A stretch of DNA of 5,916 nucleotides from Candidatus Melainabacteria bacterium (lineage in GTDB: Bacteria > Actinomycetota > Actinomycetes > Mycobacteriales > Pseudonocardiaceae): positions 1 to 5,916 of the forward strand of contig CAJCJE010000040.1 of assembly GCA_903970565.1 (NCBI GenBank). The letters run 5' to 3'. Position 1 is the stretch's first letter, and the number at the start of each line of letters is the position of its first letter. Position numbers and translations under genes: made by a program. Under the pieces are notes generated by a model, which saw only the letters and a program-made list of their open reading frames with translations, was not told the origin of the DNA and made no database searches. This document shows, one piece after another, positions 1 through 4,500 of the stretch.

Positions 1-1
1 C

Positions 2-118
2 ACGCTGGTCCGCGTCGACATCGACCGCCATGATCCCCAGGAGGCGCACGAGATGGTCTACGGCCATCTCCGTAGCCGCCTGGGCACCGTGACCGAACAT
101 AGCCCAAACCGCTCATAA
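2..118 (+). CDS. 3' end of an unidentified upstream protein
   Basis: The frame beginning at base 2 is open from the window edge to TAA at 116-118 and encodes about 38 C-terminal residues ending EHSPNRS. Codon third positions are G/C-rich, as in the neighbouring genes. The piece contains VRVDIDRHDPQEAHEMV followed by a short Arg/Leu helix. A short strand with an acidic residue followed by a helix is how many P-loop small-molecule kinases end, but this is a weak resemblance and I do not assign a family. The next gene begins 8 bases after the stop, so the two are probably co-transcribed. Confidence 0.6.
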   Translation, partial: TLVRVDIDRHDPQEAHEMVYGHLRSRLGTVTEHSPNRS

Positions 119-126
119 CAGTAATT

Positions 127-1092
127 ATGACCAGCGAAGGATCAGTTTTGCAGAACACCGCCGCAGTTCCCACCGACCTGCTCGACGAGCTCCGTGCGCT
201 GTACCGGCGAGCCCCCGATCTGCTCGACAGCGAGACGGCCAGGTTGGGACTGCACCCATTGTCCGGCGGACGTAACAACAGAGTGTTCGCCTGGAGCAGC
301 GCCGACGGCGAGGTATGCCTCAAGCTCTACCGCATCGACAAGCGGGATCGCGCTGCGTGCGAGTTCAACGCCCTCAACCATGTGGCGGCGCATGGCGTGA
401 CGAACGTGCCGAAGCCGCTGTGGCACGATCCTGACCCCGACCTACCGGCCGTAGCAATGTCCATGGTTGCCGGCGAGCCAGTGCCCGACCTGGCCGAACC
501 GAGCACCGCAATCCGTGCCGTGGTCAGCGTTCTTGGCCAACTCCGCGCCCTGCCGCTGGGTCCGTTCACCGACCTGCCACGAGTTGACACCGCCACGAGC
601 TTCGTGGACAGGATCACCGAGGTCTGGCCGAGTCAGCTCGACGAGTACGCCAGTGAGCCACACACCGCGGACATGCGCGGCCTGCTGGATGCCTGGCACC
701 GGCACAACGACGCCGCTGTGCTGACCGAGCCGGCACCCAGGATCTTTTCCCACGGGGACTCGAACTTGCTCAACTGGCTCTGGGCCGGCCCGGAGATCAG
801 CGTCGTGGACTGGGAGTTCGCTGGTTACAGCGACACCGCGTGGGATGCAGCCGAGTTCATCGAACATCTCAGCGCGCACCCCATCGACGACGCACTCTGG
901 ATCTCGCTCCTGCCCGAACTCGGTGTGGATGACGAGGCGACCCGGCGCCGCTTCGCCGCCGCCCAACGGACTGTCGCGTTGCGGTGGCTCAGCGTGCTGT
1001 GGAAGCGCAGGCACAAGCGGGCCGAGGAATTCGAGTACCAGCGCAAGCGCGTCACAGAACTCATGAACAGTGACTTCGTCTCGCTGCGCTAG
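127..1092 (+). CDS. APH/choline-kinase-fold phosphotransferase
   Basis: This is a 321-residue cytoplasmic kinase of the aminoglycoside phosphotransferase family (PF01636 type), which transfers ATP phosphate to a small-molecule hydroxyl. Visible landmarks are a Gly-rich loop LSGGRNNRVF (45-54), the ATP-anchoring Lys66 in VCLKLY, a partner Glu79, and a hinge around AVAMSMVAGEP. The catalytic loop is SHGDSNLLNW (208-217), with His209, Asp211 and Asn216. The metal-binding VVDWEF (226-231) carries Asp228. All key residues are present, so it is probably active. The substrate cannot be read from sequence: antibiotic, thiamine/choline-like and metabolite kinases share these motifs. ATG127 has no clear Shine-Dalgarno. 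In-frame TTG148, eight codons in, is preceded by GAAGGA at a good distance and could be the true start (314 residues). The gene follows another gene by 8 bases and precedes the methyltransferase by 61 bases, consistent with an operon. Confidence 0.85.
   Translation: MTSEGSVLQNTAAVPTDLLDELRALYRRAPDLLDSETARLGLHPLSGGRNNRVFAWSSADGEVCLKLYRIDKRDRAACEFNALNHVAAHGVTNVPKPLWHDPDPDLPAVAMSMVAGEPVPDLAEPSTAIRAVVSVLGQLRALPLGPFTDLPRVDTATSFVDRITEVWPSQLDEYASEPHTADMRGLLDAWHRHNDAAVLTEPAPRIFSHGDSNLLNWLWAGPEISVVDWEFAGYSDTAWDAAEFIEHLSAHPIDDALWISLLPELGVDDEATRRRFAAAQRTVALRWLSVLWKRRHKRAEEFEYQRKRVTELMNSDFVSLR
136..150 (+). promoter_or_regulatory. possible ribosome binding site for an alternative TTG start
   Basis: GAAGGA at 136-141 lies six bases before the in-frame TTG at 148-150. 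The annotated ATG at 127 has only the A/T-rich CATAACAGTAATT in front of it. The site could therefore decide the start of the phosphotransferase. The first conserved feature, the Gly-rich loop, lies well downstream of both starts, so conservation within the fold does not settle the question. Confidence 0.35.
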
Positions 1093-1143
1093 CGCCTTCG
1101 TCGACGTTGGACGTCCTCGGTCCCCGCCGCCGTCCACGTCTTC

Positions 1144-1150
1144 GGAGGAG
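1144..1150 (+). promoter_or_regulatory. strong ribosome binding site fixing the methyltransferase start
   Basis: GGAGGAG ends three bases before ATG1154. It is the best Shine-Dalgarno in the window and rules out the longer in-frame opening at 1070, whose first 28 residues are low-complexity and overlap the end of the phosphotransferase gene. Confidence 0.75.
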
Positions 1151-1153
1151 CGC

Positions 1154-2305
1154 ATGTCCCATGATTCTTTGGCAATCGACCAGCCTGACGGGGCCGCCAG
1201 CGCCCGGCGGAACCTGGCGGAGCAGTTGCGTGTACAGGGGCTGATCACCAAGGACGCGATCGCGTTCGCGATCGAAGCTGTGCCCTGGCACCTGTTTTTC
1301 CAGCCAGCTTCGACCGCCGACCTTGTGCGTACGGTCGCTCGGGAAGTACGGCTACTGGAATCGCTCGATCTGCATACCGGCCATCGCGTACTGGAGATCG
1401 GCACCCGCTCCGGCTACGCAACGGCACTGTTGTGCGCGATACTCCAACCGCTGCGGGTCACGTCGATTGACGTGCATCCCGACCGGATCGTGGCGGTACG
1501 GGACCGGTTGAGGAGATGCGGCTTCGAGCCGACTCTGCTCGTCGGGGACGGTTCGGGGCCTATGCCGCACAACACGCCACATGTTGATCGGGTGCTGGCT
1601 CGTTGTGGTGTTGCCCGAATCCCGGCGGCATGGCTGCGGTGCACGCGGCCGGGCGGTGTGGTGGTCACACCAATCGGCGCTGGCGCGGTGCTCGCTCGGC
1701 TCACCGTCCTTGATGATCACGGAGCATCCGGGCCGCTCCTGGCCGGCCCTATCGGTGGTTGTGGCTGGCTGCGTCACTACGCGGTGGACACCTGGCCGAC
1801 CGACCAGGAGGTGCTCGCCCGTATCCGCGCGCAGCAGGGAACGACCGGCCGGACATGGCTGTCGGATGCCGTGGTCGACCCCCGTGTCCGCTGGTTGGTC
1901 GAACTCGCTCTGCCCGACATCAGGCCCATTTTTGTCCCTGGCCACCAGGGTAGCCGCAGGCCGAGCTGCGCATACGTGGACACTACGAGCGATTCGTGGG
2001 CGGTGGTGACGCCGATCGGTGCGGGTGCGGCGACGATCACCACCTACGGGAACAGGCCGATCTGGGCCGGGTTGGTTCGCCTGTTCGGCCAAGCGGCCGA
2101 TGCCGATGACTTTTACGCTGCCGGCCACGGTCTCGCCGTCACAGCCAGCGGAGATCACCTCCTGTGGCGCGGCAGTCCGGACCATCCTGTCCGCAGGCTC
2201 TCGGAGAAATGGACTCGGGCGAGAGTTGGCGTTGCTGGGCGTGGACATGGTCCGGGTACTGGTGCCGTGGACCGGGTGATCGACGGTGAACCAAACCGGT
2301 ACTGA
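1154..2305 (+). CDS. PCMT-superfamily methyltransferase, TgmC-like, divergent and probably frameshifted
   Basis: As read, this is a 383-residue SAM-dependent methyltransferase. Motif I is VLEIGTRSGY (79-88), the ribose-binding acidic residue is Asp106 in TSIDVHPD, motif II is GDG (131-133), and the motif III strand is RPGGVVVTPI (165-174). The N-terminal helix (LAEQLRVQGLI, then AIEAVPWHLF at 39-48) is typical of protein-L-isoaspartate methyltransferases. The extra C-terminal domain (about 210-350) recalls TgmC, the carboxyl methyltransferase of ATP-grasp RiPP systems; that match is from memory. Oddities: only about 30 residues separate AVPWHLF from motif I, where PCMTs have a dozen more and TgmC-like enzymes several dozen, so the Ser/Gln loop facing substrate is missing. 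Motif I reads GTRSG rather than GTGSG. From about codon 352 onward the codon bias collapses while the next frame becomes strongly coding, suggesting a frameshift (see 2207-2279). Activity is doubtful. The start is fixed by GGAGGAG at 1144. Confidence 0.75.
   Translation: MSHDSLAIDQPDGAASARRNLAEQLRVQGLITKDAIAFAIEAVPWHLFFQPASTADLVRTVAREVRLLESLDLHTGHRVLEIGTRSGYATALLCAILQPLRVTSIDVHPDRIVAVRDRLRRCGFEPTLLVGDGSGPMPHNTPHVDRVLARCGVARIPAAWLRCTRPGGVVVTPIGAGAVLARLTVLDDHGASGPLLAGPIGGCGWLRHYAVDTWPTDQEVLARIRAQQGTTGRTWLSDAVVDPRVRWLVELALPDIRPIFVPGHQGSRRPSCAYVDTTSDSWAVVTPIGAGAATITTYGNRPIWAGLVRLFGQAADADDFYAAGHGLAVTASGDHLLWRGSPDHPVRRLSEKWTRARVGVAGRGHGPGTGAVDRVIDGEPNRY
2207..2279 (+). other. probable displaced C-terminus of the methyltransferase after a +1 frameshift
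   Basis: Beyond the AAA run at 2207-2209 the annotated frame loses its bias: 9 of 21 third positions are G/C over 2213-2275. The frame one base on (codons from 2211 to TGA 2277-2279) has 19 of 22. That frame encodes GLGRELALLGVDMVRVLV followed by PWTG, a plausible helix and strand. The annotated frame gives the Gly/Arg-rich RVGVAGRGHGPGTGAVD. Removing one A from the AAA run would join the halves as LSENGLGRELALL and give a 374-residue protein ending at 2279. A true mutation, a sequencing error, or less likely programmed slippage could explain it. Confidence 0.55.
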
Positions 2306-2440
2306 CCGAAGTTGGCCGAGTTGGTGGTCCAACGGTATGTCGCGGGATTCACGTTACGGCATTGGCTGAATGGACCGGGCTGCTCGGCCACCGCTGTCCG
2401 CAATCATCTGGTGAAAGTCGGCGTGTCTCTGCGGCACACC
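2286..2440 (+). pseudogene. remnant of a small helix-turn-helix DNA-binding protein
   Basis: Codons from 2306 encode PKLAELVVQRYVAG, then TLRHWLNGPGCSATAVR, then NHLVKVGVSLR. This is the three-helix pattern of resolvase/Hin-like HTH proteins, with the recognition helix around SATAVRNHL. These are often tiny stand-alone actinobacterial regulators. In this frame a TGA stop (2303-2305) lies immediately upstream and the only early start is TTG2312, with GAAG touching it, which is poor. An attractive ancestral start is GTG2286, six bases after GGGTGA (2274-2279) and reading NQTGTDR, but it is one frame off and would need a single-base repair near 2308. TTA, a rare codon in actinomycetes, occurs at 2354. 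The frame stays open into the downstream TPR/Fic gene, so a fused protein starting at TTG2312 (575 residues) is the alternative reading. Confidence 0.45.
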
Positions 2441-2468
2441 GTATTCCCCGCCGGTAGCGGACAGCGCG

Positions 2469-2480
2469 CCTTAATTAAGG
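2469..2480 (+). promoter_or_regulatory. 12-bp AT-centred perfect palindrome, possible operator
   Basis: CCTTAATTAAGG is a perfect 12-bp palindrome 41 bases before the preferred start of the TPR/pseudo-Fic gene. It lies just after the HTH remnant, in otherwise G+C-rich DNA. The position suits an operator for that gene. I see no confident -10/-35 pair around it. It could also be a chance A/T patch. Confidence 0.3.
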
Positions 2481-2521
2481 ATCGCAGAAGTCTCGACCTA
2501 TGTGTGGAAGTAGGGCCGACA

Positions 2522-4039
2522 ATGAATGTGAGGAAACCGATGCAGGCGGGGAGTCTGGACAAGGCACGTGAGGACGAAACCACGGCTGACGCGGTGATTG
2601 CCCACTACGGCGCGACAGGCCGATGGCATCAGGCGCTCGACCAGGCCATGGTTCGTCTGGACCACTACGAGGAAGACAGTCTGCCCGCGGTGCGGCACCT
2701 GCTGATGCTCGGGCGGCTCCTGCTCGCTGCGAACCGGCCCAGCACCGCTCGGTACTACCTGGAACGCGCCAGGGGCATTGTCCTCGACCACGAGTGGTAC
2801 GTGACCGAAGACCCTGAGCTTGCGATCGGGCTGGCTACCGCACTGCACACATCGGGCAGCCCTACCACCAGACGGCTGCTCGACGTTGCGTTGGCGCTGC
2901 TGGTCGATGTCGACGATGAGGCTGCCGCCCGTGTTCGACTGCTCATCGCGACCACCACGGATGGTGCGAAACCGTACGAGATCACCCGCCAGCCGGCATC
3001 TTCGGCCTTGGCACTGTCCGGGGATGGCAACCGGTTCGTCCTGCCGCCGTCGGGATCGGCCCTGAGACCGCTCACGTATCGACTGCTGGCCGACGCTCAG
3101 GAAGCGCTGGGCCGACTGGATGAGATCGTCCATCGTTCTCCGCTGCGGTCGCTCTGGGCTCGGTCGGTGCAGACGCGGGAGATCCAGCGCTCTGCCCATC
3201 TTGATGGAGTGCATGTGGCGCTGCGTGAGGTGCTGCTGGCGTATCTGCCGGGCGTCAAGAGTGGGCAGGCCGCCGAGTCCGACCTTGCACGGTATGTGCG
3301 CTCGACCGATCTGGTGCTCAGCGACAGTACGTCAGCCGGTGGCGAGCTGCTCCAGGAGATGACGGCTGCCGCCACCGATGCGCGAGCCGGGGACGGTCGG
3401 CACCGGTCAAGCCATGATCAGGCGAGTAGGAACAAGGTTGTCCGGCGCTTGTTGGCGTGGACCCGCCAGGAGAACTCGTTGCCCATGCTCGCACGGCTCG
3501 CCATCGCGACGTGCTATCTCCAGGTGTCCGACATGTTGGACGCTCACGCCGGTCATCTCGGGCGCCTGTACCTGGGCGCCGAACTGGTACGCGGTGGGTT
3601 GCTGCGTGCACCGTGGTTTCCGCTGTCGACGTGGATCGACACTCACCACGAGCTGTACCAGGAACAGGTCGCACAGGTAGCGGCCACGGGCCGGGTCGAT
3701 CCGTTCATTGAGTTCTTCGCTCGCGGCGTCGTGAACATCTGCCGGTCCGAGCTTGCTCTGCTGGACGACCTGTGCAGACTGCGGGAACGGCTGCTGGCAG
3801 CGCTGCCGGCCAGGCGCTCGGGCCGGATTCGCAACGTTGTGACGGCCGTGGCCACAGTCCCTATGATCAACAACAGGTACATCATCGACCACGAGAACAT
3901 AACTATGAGATCGGCGACGGACATCACGGCGGCTCTGGTGGATCACGGTCAGGTCGTTGTGATGGGCGGTGCACGCTACGGGCGAGTCTTCTGCTGTGCT
4001 GAAGCACTCCAGATGTTGGTCAAGCCGGACGCCACGTGA
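2522..4039 (+). CDS. TPR-like/pseudo-Fic fusion protein with C-terminal winged helix
   Basis: A 505-residue protein. Residues 20-150 are amphipathic TPR-like helices (HLLMLGRLLLAANRPSTARYYLERA at 59-83, split here only as a position guide). Residues 172-430 follow the Fic layout: a FIC-N-like helix ALGRLDEIV, an inhibitory-helix site SAHLDG (224-229), the helix LPMLARLAIA (320-329), and the core aligned without gaps to HPFxxGNGRxGR as DMLDAHAGHLGR (337-348). Then come GRLYLGAELVRGGLL, LSTWID and FIEFFARGV. Residues 436-500 form the winged helix usual at Fic C-termini. Fic enzymes AMPylate proteins. Here the catalytic His is Asp337, GNGR is HAGH, the (S/T)xxxE(G/N) Glu is Asp228, and the flap (FR..QNWIG type) appears deleted around 265-305. 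It is therefore predicted inactive, possibly a scaffold or DNA-binding regulator. The coding bias is kept throughout, with no stop or frameshift. ATG2522 has AGGG six bases upstream; ATG2540, after GAGGAA, is an alternative start. No membrane segment is seen. Confidence 0.75.
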   Translation: MNVRKPMQAGSLDKAREDETTADAVIAHYGATGRWHQALDQAMVRLDHYEEDSLPAVRHLLMLGRLLLAANRPSTARYYLERARGIVLDHEWYVTEDPELAIGLATALHTSGSPTTRRLLDVALALLVDVDDEAAARVRLLIATTTDGAKPYEITRQPASSALALSGDGNRFVLPPSGSALRPLTYRLLADAQEALGRLDEIVHRSPLRSLWARSVQTREIQRSAHLDGVHVALREVLLAYLPGVKSGQAAESDLARYVRSTDLVLSDSTSAGGELLQEMTAAATDARAGDGRHRSSHDQASRNKVVRRLLAWTRQENSLPMLARLAIATCYLQVSDMLDAHAGHLGRLYLGAELVRGGLLRAPWFPLSTWIDTHHELYQEQVAQVAATGRVDPFIEFFARGVVNICRSELALLDDLCRLRERLLAALPARRSGRIRNVVTAVATVPMINNRYIIDHENITMRSATDITAALVDHGQVVVMGGARYGRVFCCAEALQMLVKPDAT

Positions 4040-4320
4040 ATCGCCGCCCGAACCGCGCCGACGTTAGTCGGAGCCAGCTTGCGGTCCTCGGGGTGCCGAC
4101 GGGGAAGATAGCCGACGGGCCGTCCAGTGGACGGCGTTGTCTGGCGCTGATGCCAGTGGTCGTCTGTACGCTCGCTGTCGCGCGACCCGCGACACCGCCT
4201 GACGAAGTGTTCACTAGGGCCTGCGCGGCGAGACGGCCGAAGCCGGAACCGCAAACGATGATCTACGTTTCAGATTCACACGAACCGGTGAATCTCATTG
4301 CCTCTGGAGCCCACGGGTAG
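4036..4320 (+). CDS. small hypothetical ORF overlapping the pseudo-Fic stop (doubtful)
   Basis: GTG4036 overlaps the TGA of the preceding gene in a GTGA arrangement, a classic geometry for translational coupling, and opens 94 codons to TAG4318-4320. Third-position G/C is only moderate, rare AGG and AGA codons occur, and the product (start NRRPNRADVSRSQLAVLGV) resembles nothing I recognise. There is no separate ribosome binding site. Several hairpins fall inside it. I think it is more likely chance than a gene, but it is the only + strand opening of any length in this gap. Confidence 0.2.
   Translation: MNRRPNRADVSRSQLAVLGVPTGKIADGPSSGRRCLALMPVVVCTLAVARPATPPDEVFTRACAARRPKPEPQTMIYVSDSHEPVNLIASGAHG
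4119..4135. repeat. 7-bp perfect hairpin
   Basis: GCCGTCC and GGACGGC flank the 3-base loop AGT, 80 bases after the stop of the TPR/pseudo-Fic gene. It could help end that transcript, as actinomycete terminators often lack a T run. The short stem and tight loop make this uncertain. Confidence 0.4.
4141..4156. repeat. 5-bp hairpin
   Basis: CTGGC and GCCAG flank the 6-base loop GCTGAT. On its own this is within chance expectation. It is listed because it sits between two stronger hairpins and may stack with them in RNA. Confidence 0.25.
4176..4194. terminator. 7-bp G+C-rich hairpin, possible terminator
   Basis: TGTCGCG and CGCGACA flank the 5-base loop CGACC. The stem is strong and the loop size is favourable. 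It lies 136 bases after the pseudo-Fic stop, with no T tract behind it. It is the best terminator candidate between the pseudo-Fic and exonuclease units, but the assignment rests only on position and shape. Confidence 0.35.
4272..4295. promoter_or_regulatory. 8-bp dyad, operator-like
   Basis: AGATTCAC and GTGAATCT are perfect inverted repeats around the 8-base spacer ACGAACCG. Mixed-base arms with a spacer near one helical turn centre-to-centre are typical of a dimeric regulator site. It lies about 205 bases before the exonuclease start, far for a direct repressor site unless a transcript starts earlier, for example near TATAGT at 4363. It could also form a stem in RNA. Confidence 0.35.
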
Positions 4321-4331
4321 CCGTCGAGAGG

Positions 4332-4371
4332 TGAACTACAAGCAGGGGCCATCGAACGAGAATATAGTTCA
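4332..4371. repeat. 7-bp inverted repeat around an A/T-rich element
   Basis: TGAACTA (4332-4338) and TAGTTCA (4365-4371) are perfect inverted repeats 26 bases apart. The right arm overlaps TATAGT (4363-4368), one mismatch from a consensus -10. The overlap would allow an activator or repressor to touch a promoter, but no good -35 is present 16-19 bases upstream. Confidence 0.25.
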
Positions 4372-4390
4372 GGTTTGACGCCCCATCTGC

Positions 4391-4431
4391 GGGTTTAAGA
4401 AACAGCCCAACGTCCACTGCTCCGTAAACCC
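4391..4431. repeat. 7-bp inverted repeat upstream of the exonuclease
   Basis: GGGTTTA (4391-4397) and TAAACCC (4425-4431) are perfect inverted repeats with a 27-base loop. Within the loop, ACAGC (4402-4406) is complementary to GCTGT (4439-4443) beyond the right arm, so RNA from here could in principle form a pseudoknot. The second helix is short and may be chance. Confidence 0.25.
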
Positions 4432-4488
4432 TTCGGTTGCTGTCTCGGCCTACCTGCTGACGCTTCGGCTATTGTCGGTCCCCGTCGC

Positions 4489-4494
4489 TACGGT
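4489..4494 (+). promoter_or_regulatory. putative -10 element of a leaderless exonuclease promoter
   Basis: TACGGT matches the actinobacterial TANNNT -10 pattern and ends exactly six bases before ATG4501, placing the transcription start at or beside the A of the start codon. No Shine-Dalgarno precedes this ATG. Both facts fit a leaderless mRNA, common in actinobacteria. The -35 is weak (TTCGGC at 4464-4469, 19-base spacer), which is usual for such promoters. Confidence 0.5.
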
Positions 4495-4500
4495 GCGCGC

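Larger units (their letters stand above)
4040..4500. other. 460-base gap with no convincing gene, rich in inverted repeats
   Basis: Neither strand shows an opening with good codon bias or a recognisable domain. The left part (to about 4260) is G+C-rich with three short hairpins. The right part (4260-4440) is more A/T-rich and contains TATAGT at 4363-4368 and TTGACG at 4375-4380, which resemble promoter elements but are not properly spaced with each other. I see no tRNA, rRNA or insertion-sequence end. Confidence 0.6.

Noticed and set aside
1086..1116. Short palindromes GCGCTAGCGC and GGACGTCC after the phosphotransferase as a terminator or operator
   Set aside because: They are short, expected in G+C-rich DNA, and the downstream gene looks co-transcribed.
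1070..1153. Extended N-terminus of the methyltransferase from ATG1070
   Set aside because: It overlaps the phosphotransferase end, is low-complexity, and a GGAGGAG site directly serves ATG1154.
442..1404. 320-codon open frame on the minus strand across the phosphotransferase and methyltransferase
   Set aside because: It mirrors two well-supported + strand genes, contains no recognisable domain, and is the usual long antisense opening of G+C-rich DNA.
1352..2332. 326-codon open frame on the minus strand under the methyltransferase
   Set aside because: The + strand has SAM motifs and a strong ribosome binding site. The antisense product is Arg/Pro/Thr-rich without motifs.
2498..3214. 238-codon minus-strand frame under the TPR region
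   Set aside because: It is antisense to a frame with clear helical repeats and Fic-like helices, and its own product has no domain or ribosome binding site.
3976..4254. Minus-strand 92-codon frame in the gap after the pseudo-Fic
   Set aside because: The product is basic and featureless, overlaps the end of a real gene antisense, and has no start signal.
4036..4320. RiPP precursor hidden in the small ORF after the pseudo-Fic
   Set aside because: It has no leader-core layout, no Thr/Asp/Glu-rich repeated core, and no ATP-grasp gene nearby.
4375..4403. Promoter with TTGACG as -35 near 4375
   Set aside because: No TANNNT or TATAAT-like element lies 16-19 bases downstream. The A/T-rich bases at 4395-4401 are too close.
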